A stretch of DNA of 64,000 nt from Bin87 sp965116565 (GCA_965116565.1 OZ220699.1:3596001-3660000), one strand, 5' to 3'. Positions 8,893 to 17,554 are shown, numbered from the stretch's first letter. Notes: generated by a model from the letters alone, not told the origin. A program made the numbers and translations.

Positions 8893-10425
8893 ATGTTAGC
8901 AACCGCTCAAACCTGCGCAGTGATCGGACTGGACGGGCAGATCATACAGGCGGAGACGGATATTTCGCCCGGCCTGCCCGCGTTTCATATCGTGGGGTTG
9001 CCGGATACAGCGGTGCAGGAGGCCAAGGAGAGGGTCCGCGCCGCGCTGCGGAACAGCGGCTGCGAATTCCCGATGCGGCGGATCACGGTGAACCTGGCGC
9101 CGGCGGATTTGAAGAAGGCGGGGCCGGCGTACGACCTGCCAATCGCTGCGGGGATCCTGTTCAGCACCGGACAGGCTCCGCCGCCGACAGAGCCGGCGAT
9201 CTTCCTGGGTGAGCTTTCGCTGGATGGCGGATTGCGACACACTGCGGGCATCCTGCCCATGGTGTGGGTGGCGCGGGAGCAGGGGATACGAACGGTTTAC
9301 GTGCCGGCGGTGGACGCGGCGGAGGCGGCGCTGGTGGACGGCATGCAGGTCTATCCGGTGGCGACGCTGGCGCAGTTGCTGACTCATCTTCAGGGCGAGA
9401 CGGCGATAGAGCCGTTTCCACACAGCGGTGTACACCTCAACGGCAACCGCAACCCACCCGACAGCACCGACCTGTGCCACATCCGCGGTCAGGACCACGC
9501 GAAACGGGCGCTGGAGGTGGCGGCGGCAGGGTTCCACAACATCCTGTTCAGCGGGCCGCCCGGCTCGGGCAAAACGCTGCTGGCCCGCGCGCTGCCGGGC
9601 ATCATGCCGTACCTGACGCCGAACGAAGCGCTGGAGGTGACCAAGATCTACAGCGTGAGCGGCAACCTGCCGCCCGACAGCCCGTTAATCGCGCAACGGC
9701 CGTTCCGGGCCCCGCACTACACCATTTCCAACGCCGGACTGGTGGGCGGAGGTCGTATGCTGAGACCGGGCGAGATCACGCTGAGCCATCGGGGAGTGCT
9801 TTTCCTGGACGAGATGCCCGAGTTCGGGAACGCGCTGCTGGAGTCGCTGCGGCAACCCCTGGAGGACAAGACGGTAACCATCACCAGGGTGAGCGGCACG
9901 GTGACTTATCCGGCGAGTTTCATGCTGGTGGCAGCGATGAACCCCTGCCCATGCGGGTATGGCACACATCCACGCAAGCAATGCGTTTGCAGTCCCTCGG
10001 CGGTTTCGCGGTACCAGAGGCGGATCAGCGGGCCGCTGCTGGAGCGCATCGACATATTCGTGGAGGTGCCGCCGGTGGAGTATGACAATCTGCTGGCGCA
10101 GAGCGAAGCGGAGGCATCAGCGGCGGTGCGAGAAAGGGTGATGGGTGCAAGGGCGATTCAAGACCGCCGGTTCGCTCAGGATGACCAAACGACGGCGTTG
10201 TCCAACGCGGAGATGGCGGGCTCGAAGATCTGGGAATACTGCACGTTGCAGGATGATGCCGAGGCATTGCTGCAACGCGCGTCCCAGAAACTGGACCTGT
10301 CGGCCCGCGCATTGCACAGAGTGGTCAAGGTGGCGCAGACGATCGCGGATCTGGCGGGTGAAGAACGGATCGGGCCGGCGCACCTGGCTGAGGCGTTGCA
10401 GTACCGGGCGCGGGGGTTGAGCTGA
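8893..10425 (+). CDS. comM: YifB/ComM family Mg-chelatase-like AAA+ ATPase
   Basis: 510 residues with the complete ComM architecture: an N-terminal Lon-protease-like ChlI domain (MLATAQTCAVIGLDGQ through residue ~190, including LPAFHIVGLPDTAVQEAKERV), the AAA+ Mg-chelatase domain with Walker A GPPGSGKT at about residue 218 and Walker B VLFLDEMPE, and the C-terminal domain with the CPCGYG..C cysteine motif (AAMNPCPCGYGTHPRKQCVC) and LSARALHRVVKVAQTIADLAG. ComM is a hexameric helicase that promotes branch migration during natural transformation. The ATG at 8893 is preceded by GGAGTAGGAA. Length and motifs are normal. It is monocistronic as far as can be seen. Confidence 0.94.
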   Translation: MLATAQTCAVIGLDGQIIQAETDISPGLPAFHIVGLPDTAVQEAKERVRAALRNSGCEFPMRRITVNLAPADLKKAGPAYDLPIAAGILFSTGQAPPPTEPAIFLGELSLDGGLRHTAGILPMVWVAREQGIRTVYVPAVDAAEAALVDGMQVYPVATLAQLLTHLQGETAIEPFPHSGVHLNGNRNPPDSTDLCHIRGQDHAKRALEVAAAGFHNILFSGPPGSGKTLLARALPGIMPYLTPNEALEVTKIYSVSGNLPPDSPLIAQRPFRAPHYTISNAGLVGGGRMLRPGEITLSHRGVLFLDEMPEFGNALLESLRQPLEDKTVTITRVSGTVTYPASFMLVAAMNPCPCGYGTHPRKQCVCSPSAVSRYQRRISGPLLERIDIFVEVPPVEYDNLLAQSEAEASAAVRERVMGARAIQDRRFAQDDQTTALSNAEMAGSKIWEYCTLQDDAEALLQRASQKLDLSARALHRVVKVAQTIADLAGEERIGPAHLAEALQYRARGLS

Positions 10426-10462
10426 GGCATCACTTGCGGTGAGCGAGCGGCATGGATAGCAT

Positions 10463-10954
10463 ATGAACCGACAGGAACGGAGCGCCGACGAACAACAGCG
10501 GGTGTCCTTCCTCGGCGTGCCGGCGGAACGAGTCACACCGCATTTCTGGACGTTCACCGCCTGCTTCGTCGTAACGCTGATCTTTTATGTTTATGTTCAC
10601 GTCTTCGATGTGGCCGATCCCAGTTGGCGCCAAGCGCCATCGTTGATAATGGAGGACACGACACGGGCCGCTGTGTTCTCGGCGCTGGCCAGCCCGATGG
10701 TCGTGGAAGGAGTGGTTATGGTTTTCGGATGGTTGTTCATGGAGAAAAAGCGACAGGAAGGCAGAGAACGGGGCCGAGAGGAGGGTCGTGAGGAAGGCCG
10801 CGAGGAGGGTCGCGAGGAAGGCCGCCAAGTAGCAACCGCGGAGAGGGATGCCGTTTGGGACGCTTGGAATCAGCGCAGGATGGAGGCCGAGACCAACGGC
10901 GAGGCGTTCACTGAGCCACCGCCCAGCGCCCACAACGGCTCATCAGGTACATAG
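10463..10954 (+). CDS. Hypothetical membrane protein with charged REEG repeats
   Basis: 163 residues. The N-terminal half has two hydrophobic segments (FWTFTACFVVTLIFYVYVHV and SPMVVEGVVMVFGWLFM); a highly charged stretch of four-residue repeats follows (REEG-type, near residues 96-120), encoded by a 24-base unit of alternating GAGGGTCG and GAGGAAGGCCG. The tail is TAERDAVWDAWNQRRMEAE. The charged repeats would form a soluble, possibly helical arm on the cytosolic face. I do not recognise the function; proteins with this 'WDAWNQRR' type ending occur as orphans. A partial copy of the gene lies immediately downstream (10976-11244). Confidence 0.55.
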   Translation: MNRQERSADEQQRVSFLGVPAERVTPHFWTFTACFVVTLIFYVYVHVFDVADPSWRQAPSLIMEDTTRAAVFSALASPMVVEGVVMVFGWLFMEKKRQEGRERGREEGREEGREEGREEGRQVATAERDAVWDAWNQRRMEAETNGEAFTEPPPSAHNGSSGT

Positions 10955-10975
10955 GAATAGGTCTCTGCACCTTTG

Positions 10976-11244
10976 CACGGGCCGCTGTGTTCTCGGCGCT
11001 GGCCAGCCCGATGGTCGTGGAAGGAGTGGTTATGGTTTTCGGATGGTTGTTCATGGAGAAAAAGCGACAGGAAGGCAGAGAACGGGGCCGCGAGGAGGGT
11101 CGCGAGGAAGGCCGCCAAGTAGCAACAGCGGAGAGGGATGCCGTTTGGGACGCTTGGAATCAGCGCAGGATGGAGGCCGAGGCCAACGGCGAGGCGTTCA
11201 CTGAGCCGACTCCCAGCGCCCGCAACGGCTCATCCGGCGATTAA
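10976..11244 (+). pseudogene. Truncated tandem duplicate of the preceding charged-repeat gene
   Basis: Sequence from 10662 onward is repeated starting at 10976 with very few substitutions. The copy is 24 bases shorter, missing one repeat unit of the REEG tract. The N-terminal ~66 codons including the first membrane helix are absent, so only a GTG (10987) start is available and the product would be about 85 residues. The junction follows immediately after the stop of the full-length copy. The near identity indicates a recent event. It is probably non-functional, although the remaining helix plus charged tail could still be expressed. Confidence 0.75.
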
Positions 11245-11338
11245 GCGGGGCACGGCTGCAACCAATAACGGCCCGGGTATTTTGTGAGGTCGAGCGGGGA
11301 CGCTTGCCAGTCGGATGGTTGCCGACTATCATTACCGC

Positions 11339-11872
11339 ATGGCAGAGCGCGAGGTAAGGTACAAGATGGGAGCGACCCAGGCCGTGACTGCGGAAAGTTT
11401 CGGTCGTCCGGGCCGTCGTACGTTCCGGCTGGTTGTCGAGGCAGGGCGAGCGCAATCCTATATCTGGCTTGAGAAAGAGCAGTTGATGCAACTGGGCCTT
11501 TACCTGCAGCAGGCCGTGAAACAGTTGGGCGAATCAGCCCAATCCAACACCAGCACGCCGGGGGAAGACCCCTGGAGCGGAGATCCGCTGGAACAGGATT
11601 TCCACGCCCGCCAGATGCAGTTGCAATATGACCAGGATGCCAACTGCTTTGTGCTGCACGCGTTCGAAGGGGATGAGGACGATCCGGACGCGGGGGCCCA
11701 GACCTCGGTGAGTTTCTGGATGACAATGACACAGTGCTCGAATCTGGCAGACGAGGCGTTGCGCATCTGCGCCGCCGGACGTCCGCCGTGTTTCCTGTGC
11801 GGGGCGCCCATCGACCCGGATGGGCACCAATGCGCCCGCGCCAACGGCCACGCGGTATTTGAAACCGGCTAG
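11339..11872 (+). CDS. DUF3090 family protein
   Basis: About 177 residues. Matches DUF3090: MAEREVRYKMGATQAVTAESFG at the start, RPGRRTFRLVVEAGRAQSYIWLEKEQL, an acidic middle, VSFWMTMTQCSNLADEALRI, and a C-terminal zinc-finger-like motif RPPCFLCGAPIDPDGHQCARANGH with three Cys and one His. Family members are cytosolic and of unknown function; in Actinobacteria and Chloroflexota they sit next to an SCO1664-family gene, as here (11 codons downstream). The start at 11339 is chosen because the family begins at this point; an in-frame ATG at 11315 would add eight residues. Confidence 0.85.
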   Translation: MAEREVRYKMGATQAVTAESFGRPGRRTFRLVVEAGRAQSYIWLEKEQLMQLGLYLQQAVKQLGESAQSNTSTPGEDPWSGDPLEQDFHARQMQLQYDQDANCFVLHAFEGDEDDPDAGAQTSVSFWMTMTQCSNLADEALRICAAGRPPCFLCGAPIDPDGHQCARANGHAVFETG

Positions 11873-11890
11873 CCGCGATGTCGGCGCAGT

Positions 11891-12625
11891 TTGCTCGTGC
11901 CCGGAGTCGAACCTTCCGACCTTGATCTCCTGACCCGCGGCGAGTTCCTCAGTTGGGAACTGACGCCGCACGGTTCCAACTATACGTTCCTGGCGGAGCT
12001 GGAACTGAACGGGCGGCAAGGACAAGCGATTTACAAACCCCGTAAAGGCGAGATTCCCCTGTGGGATTTTCCGAGCGGGACGCTGTTTAAGCGTGAGTGC
12101 GCGGCTTACCTGTTGAGCCGCATCCTGGGTTGGGACTTCATTCCCCTTACGGTGATTCGCGATGGGCCCCACGGCATCGGGTCGGCGCAACTTTTTGTCG
12201 ACCACGATCCCAAGGAGAACTACTACACCATATCCAGGGACAGCCTCGAAGAGTCGGACGCCGACCAACTCAGGATGATGTGCTGCTTCGACCTGGTCGC
12301 CAACAACACGGATCGCAAGGCGAACCACGTGCTGCGGGGCTACGACGGGAAACTGTGGGGAATTGACCAGGGGCTGACGTTTCACGCAGACACCAAGATC
12401 CGCACCGTGATCTGGGACTTCGGCGAAGAGCCGATACCGGAGCAATTGCTGGAACCCCTGCGTGGGCTCTGTGGACAATTGCTTGCTCCCACCGGCGAGG
12501 TGGCGGAACTATTGACGCTGCTGGACGCCGGGGAAGCCCGGGCGCTGATGGCGCGGCTGCAGTGGGTGCTGGAGGATGGAGTGTTCCCCGGGATACCCGG
12601 GCTGCGAAGGCGCCGGCGAGGCTAG
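11891..12625 (+). CDS. SCO1664 family protein (PI3/4-kinase-like fold)
   Basis: About 244 residues related to the SCO1664 family, a bacterial branch with similarity to phosphatidylinositol 3/4-kinases. Visible are GSNYTFLAELELNGRQGQAIYKPRKGE (ATP-binding lysine region), LFKRECAAYLLSRILGW, DQLRMMCCFDLVANNTDRKANH (catalytic-loop-like) and WGIDQGLTFH (DFG-like). The substrate is unknown. It follows the DUF3090 gene by 18 bases, the usual pair. The start is TTG 11891 or GTG 11897; no ATG is in frame near there. The stop overlaps the end of the convergent HAD gene by four bases. Confidence 0.83.
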   Translation: MLVPGVEPSDLDLLTRGEFLSWELTPHGSNYTFLAELELNGRQGQAIYKPRKGEIPLWDFPSGTLFKRECAAYLLSRILGWDFIPLTVIRDGPHGIGSAQLFVDHDPKENYYTISRDSLEESDADQLRMMCCFDLVANNTDRKANHVLRGYDGKLWGIDQGLTFHADTKIRTVIWDFGEEPIPEQLLEPLRGLCGQLLAPTGEVAELLTLLDAGEARALMARLQWVLEDGVFPGIPGLRRRRRG

Positions 12626-13284
12626 GGCTCCCCGGCCAGCAATCCGTAGTCGAACTCTTCGAGGTTTTCGATTATGACGTCGGCCGCCGACAGGTCCAGA
12701 TGGCGCGTGGAATCGGTGAGCGTGCAGATGGTGTAGGCGCCGGAGGAGGAGGCCGCCGCGAGTCCGATGGGAGAATCCTCGATGGCGACGCACTCGGCGG
12801 GTTCCAGCCCGATCAGGCGGGCCGCCTTGATGTATATGTCGGGAGCAGGTTTGCCATTCTCGATATCGTCGCCGCCGAGCTTTACCCGGAAAGCATCGGT
12901 CAAGCCGATGACCGACAGTTTCAGCTCCACCCACTCACGGAGTGAGGACGAGGCGACGGCAATCGGCAGGCCCCGGCGGTGGGCCTCAGCGATGAGTTCG
13001 CGCACGCCGGGACGTGGGATCAGGTCGGATCGCAGCACCTCTTTCACAACATCGTTGTAGCCCGCCAGCAGCTCCTCGGGCGTTTGGGGGACGTTGCGCA
13101 GCTCCTTGACACGTACCCAAGTCTCCTCGACGGTGGTGCCCAGCAGATAGCGGTTATTTTCTTCCTCGGTGATGGGAGCGGCGCCACAGCGTTCGACCAT
13201 TATGTTGACCGCCTTGTGGAACAGGGGCTCGCTGTCCACCAGCACGCCGTCCATATCGAACAGGATCCCTTTGTATCCGGCCAT
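12622..13284 (-). CDS. HAD-superfamily hydrolase, beta-phosphoglucomutase-like
   Basis: 220 residues. Motif I is FDMDGVLVDSEP (residues 8-19) with nucleophile Asp; motif II Ser in VASSSLREW; motif III Lys in FRVKLGGDDIENGKPAPDIYIKAA; motif IV acidic residues in CVAIEDSPIGLAAASSSGAYT. The four-helix cap after motif I places it in subclass I with beta-phosphoglucomutase, phosphoglycolate phosphatase and similar sugar-phosphate phosphatases. The 'DMDGVLVDSEP..HKAVN' and 'GKPAPDIY' context fits a sugar or deoxy-sugar phosphate substrate, but which one cannot be told. Cytosolic. It converges on the SCO1664 gene. Confidence 0.88.
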   Translation of the reverse strand: MAGYKGILFDMDGVLVDSEPLFHKAVNIMVERCGAAPITEEENNRYLLGTTVEETWVRVKELRNVPQTPEELLAGYNDVVKEVLRSDLIPRPGVRELIAEAHRRGLPIAVASSSLREWVELKLSVIGLTDAFRVKLGGDDIENGKPAPDIYIKAARLIGLEPAECVAIEDSPIGLAAASSSGAYTICTLTDSTRHLDLSAADVIIENLEEFDYGLLAGEP

Positions 13285-13474
13285 CCGTGATGTTCCTCCT
13301 CAGGGTTACGGTCTCGGGGTTGCCGCAAATATGCCAGCCACGGAGATTGCCACGCTTTTGACCCGGTGGCAAGGGTGGGACCGTCAAAGGACAGGATCAT
13401 TCGATTATCCGGACGCGTGCCGGCGACCATTACCGGAACGGCTCCTGATCCACCCCCCGCTCGTGGTTCGACAG

Positions 13475-13537
13475 GCTCACCATGAGCGGAGCACGGCTCG
13501 CCGTGAGCGGACTACGGCTCACCATGAGCGGACTACG
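13475..13537. repeat. Three 21-bp tandem repeats containing GCTCA..TGAGC
   Basis: Units at 13475-13495, 13496-13516 and 13517-13537 read GCTCACCATGAGCGGAGCACG with small changes; each contains the inverted GCTCA/TGAGC. They occupy the 307-base gap between the HAD gene and modC, where I see no gene. The flank GACAGGCTCA matches the hairpin repeat at 1228. Confidence 0.8.
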
Positions 13538-13591
13538 CTACCCTCGGACAATCATCGTCGGACAATCATCGAATGATCCTGCGTCAAAGGA

Positions 13592-14695
13592 TCAATCACT
13601 GAGCAGGAAACAGGACGACGCCTTGAAGATCGCCCACAACGGCTGGCCCGGGGCGATGTCCATGGCATCCAACGACGCTCCGGTGATGTGGCAGCGCAGA
13701 ATGGTCCCGGAGCAGTCCAATGCCACCTCATAGCCGGGCGGGCGCAGATCAACGACGGTCACCACGCCGGGCCAGGTGTTGCGGGCAGACGACTGGGGCA
13801 GCGGGCCGGTGGCGAGAATGATGTCGGAGGCGCGTATTCCCACGGTGACCGCGTCGCCGACGGCGTACCCGTCGGCCAGGGGGGTTTCAAGGGAGCGTTC
13901 TCCAGCCTCGCACACCATGGTGCCATCCTGGGGCAGGCGGGCGGCGACGCGCATCGGGAGCAGGTTTTCCACGCCGACCAGGCGCGCGACCTGGCCCTGG
14001 CCGGGTTGTTCCAGCACGGACAATGGCGGGCCCTGGGCCACGACTTCGCCCCCGTCGATGATCTGCACCGTGTCGCCGAGGGCCAGCGCCTCCTCCCTGC
14101 TGTGGGTGACCATGACGGCGGGCACCTGGAGGCCACGGATGGTGGCGCGCAGTTCGGCACCCAGCGAACGGCGCAGTTCCATGTCCAGTGAACTGAACGG
14201 TTCATCCAACAGCAGCAGGTCGGGCGACGGCGCCAACGCGCGGGCCAACGCCGTGCGCTGCTGCTGCCCTCCCGAGAGTTGTGAGACCCGCCGGTCCTCG
14301 AGGCCGGTGAGTTGCAGGCGGTCGATGAGATGGGACACCCGTTGGCGGGCGCCGTCGCGGCCACGGTCGGGGAGGCCGTAGGCGATGTTCTGCGCTACCG
14401 TCAGATGGGGGAAGAGGTGGTTCTGCTGGGTGACGTAGCCGACGCGCCGCCGGTGAGGCGGCACCCAGGCGCGTGTCCCGCGATCGTCGGCGTCGTACAC
14501 CGTGCGCCCGGCGATTTCGATACGACCCGAGTCGGGCCGCACCAGGCCGGCAATGGTCCGCAGGGCCGTGGTCTTGCCGGCTCCGGACGGGCCGAACAGC
14601 ACCAATATGCCGCCGGCGTCAACAGCGAAATCCAGCGACAGGCGAAAACCGCCAATGCCGACGGTGAAATGTCCTCCGGCGGCCGGACGGGTCAT
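13592..14695 (-). CDS. modC: Molybdate ABC transporter ATP-binding protein
   Basis: 367 residues. ABC ATPase domain: Walker A FGPSGAGKTT near residue 35, Q-loop YVTQQNHLFPHLTV, signature LSGGQQQRTALARAL, Walker B LLLLDEPFSSLD, H-loop VTHSREEALAL. The C-terminal third (from about residue 240) carries a TOBE-like oxyanion-binding domain (GVVTVVDLRPPGYEVALDCSG). The ATG at 14695 overlaps the modB stop by four bases (ATGA), showing translational coupling. Together with ModA and ModB it energises molybdate uptake at the membrane. A closely similar tungstate or sulfate role is possible, but the ModA partner makes molybdate/tungstate the best reading. The reading frame extends far upstream through modB, but that part is not coding here. 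Confidence 0.87.
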   Translation of the reverse strand: MTRPAAGGHFTVGIGGFRLSLDFAVDAGGILVLFGPSGAGKTTALRTIAGLVRPDSGRIEIAGRTVYDADDRGTRAWVPPHRRRVGYVTQQNHLFPHLTVAQNIAYGLPDRGRDGARQRVSHLIDRLQLTGLEDRRVSQLSGGQQQRTALARALAPSPDLLLLDEPFSSLDMELRRSLGAELRATIRGLQVPAVMVTHSREEALALGDTVQIIDGGEVVAQGPPLSVLEQPGQGQVARLVGVENLLPMRVAARLPQDGTMVCEAGERSLETPLADGYAVGDAVTVGIRASDIILATGPLPQSSARNTWPGVVTVVDLRPPGYEVALDCSGTILRCHITGASLDAMDIAPGQPLWAIFKASSCFLLSD

Positions 14696-15531
14696 GGCGA
14701 CGACTCTTCCCGGCGCCGGACCAACAGGCTCAACAGGGCGAGGGACAGGGCCGACATCGCGAGCATCAACGCGGCCAACGCCAGGGCGGCGCCGAGGCTG
14801 GACTCCATAGTGGTCATGATGGCCAACGGCATGGTCTGGGTGCGCCCGGTGAGGTTGCCGGCGAACATGATGGTTGCGCCAAACTCGGACACGGCCCGGG
14901 CCCAGGCCAGCGTCGCGCCGGTGAGCAGGGACGGCCGCGCCATGGGCAGGGTCAACCGCCAGAATGTTTGCCACGGCGAGACGCCCAAGGTCTGGGAAAT
15001 TTCCTCGTAAGCAGGGTCCACGCCGGCGAACCCGATGCGAGCCGAGCGGATATAGAACGGGGCGGCCACGAAAATCTGGGCGAATATGACGGCGACGGTG
15101 GTGAAAGGGATCGTGACGCCGACCGACGCGAACACCGGCCCCAACAGACCGTTGCGTCCGAAGGCCATGAGCATGGCGACGCCGGCCACCACGGGCGGCA
15201 GGACGATGGGCAGTTCCACGAAGGTGTCGATGACCCTCAGCAACCGGCTGGTTGGCCCCTGGCGCGCCAGCAGCAACGCGAACGGGGTGCCGATGACGAC
15301 CACGATGACGAGGCTGATGACGCTGGTCACCACCGTGAGTTGCAGGGCCTGGAGGACCAGCGGGCCGGTCAGACCGGCCAGGAAGCCCTCCTGCTGGCCG
15401 GAGCGCACCAGCAACGCCAGGATGGGCAGGCCGATGAACAGGACGTAGATGACGGTGGCGGCGACTCCGGCGGGGGCCAGCGCGCCGAGCGCGACTCCCC
15501 GGTTGCCGTTGCCCGCAGACAGGAACATCAT
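14692..15531 (-). CDS. modB: Molybdate ABC transporter permease
   Basis: 279 residues with about six TM segments (AGVAATVIYVLFIGLPILALLV, LQLTVVTSVISLVIVVVIGTPF, IVLPPVVAGVAMLMAFG, and later helices) and the EAA-loop in the typical place (YEEISQTLGVSPWQTFWRLTLPMARP). The region TGATLAWARAVSEFGATIMFAGN is characteristic of ModB. It forms the membrane channel of the ModABC importer. The start (MMFLSAGNGN) is 27 bases from the modA stop and the stop overlaps modC, so modABC is one operon read leftward. Confidence 0.9.
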   Translation of the reverse strand: MMFLSAGNGNRGVALGALAPAGVAATVIYVLFIGLPILALLVRSGQQEGFLAGLTGPLVLQALQLTVVTSVISLVIVVVIGTPFALLLARQGPTSRLLRVIDTFVELPIVLPPVVAGVAMLMAFGRNGLLGPVFASVGVTIPFTTVAVIFAQIFVAAPFYIRSARIGFAGVDPAYEEISQTLGVSPWQTFWRLTLPMARPSLLTGATLAWARAVSEFGATIMFAGNLTGRTQTMPLAIMTTMESSLGAALALAALMLAMSALSLALLSLLVRRREESSP

Positions 15532-15557
15532 CGTGTTGGCCGGATCCGGCTACGGGG

Positions 15558-16406
15558 TCAGGAGGGTGATCCGGCGTGGCAGGGGCAGGCGACGTTGGCG
15601 GGAGGGACGAACCCGAACTCGCGCAGGATGGCCTGTCCCGAACTGCCCTGGACGAACTCAATAAATTCCTGACCGTCGTCGAGACGGGCGCTGCCGGACA
15701 GCGCGGCGATGGGGTACTGGGCCGCCGGATTGTATTGCAGCGGGATCTCCAGCACGCGGATGGCGTCGGCGTACTGGCCGGCGGTCGCATCGGTCTCGTA
15801 CACGATTCCCGCATCCACCTCGCCGAGGGCAACCTTCTGGGCGACGCCGCGCACACTGGTCTCGTTGGTGACCACGTTGGACATCACGACTGCGGCGAAG
15901 TCGTCAGGGAACGCGGCGTTCCCGGACATCAGGTCCAGAGAATCACGGGCGTATGCTCCAGCGGGCACCTGTTCCGCCGCGATGGCGATGCTGACGCCGG
16001 GGCCGGCGAGGTCAGCCAGACTTTTCACCGCGTCGGAATCGACCGGGGTGATGACCGCGAGGTGGTTGGCCGCGAAATACTCGGGCACATTGCCGAGGAG
16101 TCCGGCCTCCCTGGCGGTGGCCATGTGCTCCCAGTTGGCGGAGGCGAACACATCAGCGGCGGCGCCGTGCTCCAGTTGCGTGCGCAGGGTCTGGCTGCCG
16201 GCAAAGTTGAGCGCGACCGTGACGTCGGGATGCTCGGTTTCGTACGCGGTTGCCAGGGCACGGAACGACTCGGCCAGGGACGCGGCGGCGAAGACGGTCA
16301 GGGTTGTATCCGCGCTATCGGCGAGTGAGGACGCGGGCGCGCAGGCAAGCAACACCAGCGCGACGAAGGACGTTGCAGCGGCTGCAGGGATGATTTTGAG
16401 GCCCAT
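15558..16406 (-). CDS. modA: Molybdate ABC transporter substrate-binding lipoprotein
   Basis: About 282 residues. Signal peptide with lipobox (SFVALVLLACAPAS, Cys near residue 21) followed by the ModA domain: LTVFAAASLAESFRALATAY, FAGSQTLRTQLEHGAAADVFAS, the helix EHMATAREAGLL, and VEGVAQKVALGEVDAGIVYETD-type text (VRGVAQKVALGEVDAGIVYE). The Ser and backbone positions that bind the oxyanion in the family are conserved (AAASL, GSQTL). ATG 16406 (MGLKIIPA) is chosen over ATG 16460, which would prepend four MHP repeats encoded by the 9-bp tandem repeat. First gene of the modABC operon. Confidence 0.9.
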   Translation of the reverse strand: MGLKIIPAAAATSFVALVLLACAPASSLADSADTTLTVFAAASLAESFRALATAYETEHPDVTVALNFAGSQTLRTQLEHGAAADVFASANWEHMATAREAGLLGNVPEYFAANHLAVITPVDSDAVKSLADLAGPGVSIAIAAEQVPAGAYARDSLDLMSGNAAFPDDFAAVVMSNVVTNETSVRGVAQKVALGEVDAGIVYETDATAGQYADAIRVLEIPLQYNPAAQYPIAALSGSARLDDGQEFIEFVQGSSGQAILREFGFVPPANVACPCHAGSPS

Positions 16407-16429
16407 AATCGCGCCATTATAGCAACGGA

Positions 16430-16463
16430 GCATCGGGTGCATCGGGTGCATCGGGTGCATCGG
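16430..16463. repeat. 9-bp tandem repeat upstream of modA
   Basis: Three full copies and a partial fourth of GCATCGGGT. It lies 24 bases upstream of the chosen modA start, so it is in the 5' leader or promoter region. Copy-number change here would alter leader spacing and, if ATG 16460 were used, the number of N-terminal MHP residues. Confidence 0.85.
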
Positions 16464-16543
16464 ACGGAGCCACGGCCCTCACGCGTACCCACAACCCAAT
16501 CTGCATTTGACATACAACACGGATATTTGGGAAAGCGCCATCG

Positions 16544-16876
16544 TTACCGGGTTGGGACAGGCAGTTCCCAGCGGAGGAGGTCGCTGTAGCGATCGGCGCT
16601 GGCCCAGGGGAGGAGGTTGAGGACGATGGATTCGGGGATGGGGACGTCACTCTGGAGTCGAATGTCTTTGAGGTAGCGGCTGAGGTTGGTGAAGGTGCTG
16701 AGGCAGAAGCCGGCTTTGGCGATGCGCTGGATGACGTCGGCGGGTTCGGGAGGATGGTCGGGGTCCCAGCCGTGGGCGACGGCTTCGGCGATGCGGCGTA
16801 GCCTGATGATGGCAAGTTCGGGGACGAATTTGCGCTTGAGGGCGTCGATGCGGCGGCGGATTTGGGAGATGGTCAT
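16544..16876 (-). CDS. Hypothetical protein, 110 aa
   Basis: I do not recognise it. It starts MTISQIRRRIDALKRKFVPELAIIRLRR, basic and helical, followed by AEAVAHGWDPDHPPEPADVIQR and a C-terminal half with VLNLLPWASADRYSDLLRWEL. The composition suggests a small cytosolic helical protein. The initial 'RRRIDALKRKF' helix could bind nucleic acid, but this is speculation. The start at 16876 follows GGTAACCCC without a strong ribosome-binding site. It lies between modA and a long non-coding gap. Confidence 0.5.
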   Translation of the reverse strand: MTISQIRRRIDALKRKFVPELAIIRLRRIAEAVAHGWDPDHPPEPADVIQRIAKAGFCLSTFTNLSRYLKDIRLQSDVPIPESIVLNLLPWASADRYSDLLRWELPVPTR

Positions 16877-17554
16877 GGGGTTACCTCTGACGGGGAGTTT
16901 TCGACCGGGATGAACAGGATGAACGGGATGAAGGGGATTGGAGATTAGATTGGGACGGTGGGGATTTTGGCTGAATCGCGCTCAGTTCCGCTCATTTCCG
17001 TTCGTTTGAGTAGGGCGTTGGGTTGGCTGGTGGGAGTGAATGGGGGCGATGGGGGCGGTTTTGAGGGCGATATTGACGGTTCTGGCGGGTTGGCGGGAGG
17101 ATTTGGGGGAGCGGCGTTCGGGGTTGAGGGATTGGGCGGTTCGAGGGTTGGGCACCGGTTGGCGTTGGGCGATTGATGGCGTGAGGTGATGGGATATTTG
17201 AATGGTAAGGATGGTATGGAGGGAGGGGCAAGGGAGCGATGTCATCGGGTTGGCATTGCGGGGGAGGCAGACTCCGCTCCTGAGGGGATTCCGCTCCTGG
17301 TGATGGGGAAGTGGGTAACGCGTGAGGGCCACGGCCGGGAGAGCGGTCGGGCATGGCCCGGACTGCCGATTGTCGCGGCATTCAAGTCAGTGGCCCGGAT
17401 GCCCGGGCAGAGTCCGTTGACGCTGTCCGGAGGCGGGCGAAGCGTGGTCTGGAGACAGGGCGACGGTGGCAGCGGTGGCGGCGGGCTGATATTATTGCAC
17501 GACGCGCGACGGTTGCCGTGGTTTACATGCGGAACCGGCGCAGCAAGGGGGCCT
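16877..17554. other. 678-base gap without a supported gene; strongly G-rich on the plus strand
   Basis: No reading frame here has a family pattern. The plus strand is dominated by GGGTTGG, GGGGGCGATGGGGGCGG and similar tracts (about 17015-17175), so the opposite strand shows only proline-rich frames. Positions 16905-16938 hold GAACAGGATGAACGGGATGAA-like short repeats. The MFS gene downstream begins at 17555; an in-frame extension back to 17186 has no transporter-like content. Confidence 0.6.

Noticed and set aside
13475..13537. CRISPR array
   Set aside because: The 21-bp units are directly adjacent without spacers; the same holds for 33921-33980.
14696..15856. Reading of modC as a 754-residue protein
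   Set aside because: The upstream part is the shadow of modB and modA; the ModC start is ATG 14695.
16982..17381. Proline-rich minus-strand proteins in the G-rich gap
   Set aside because: They are by-products of the strand asymmetry, with no ribosome-binding site or family pattern.
17186..17554. N-terminal extension of the MFS protein
   Set aside because: The added 123 residues are low-complexity and not transporter-like; ATG 17555 has a ribosome-binding site and the family start.
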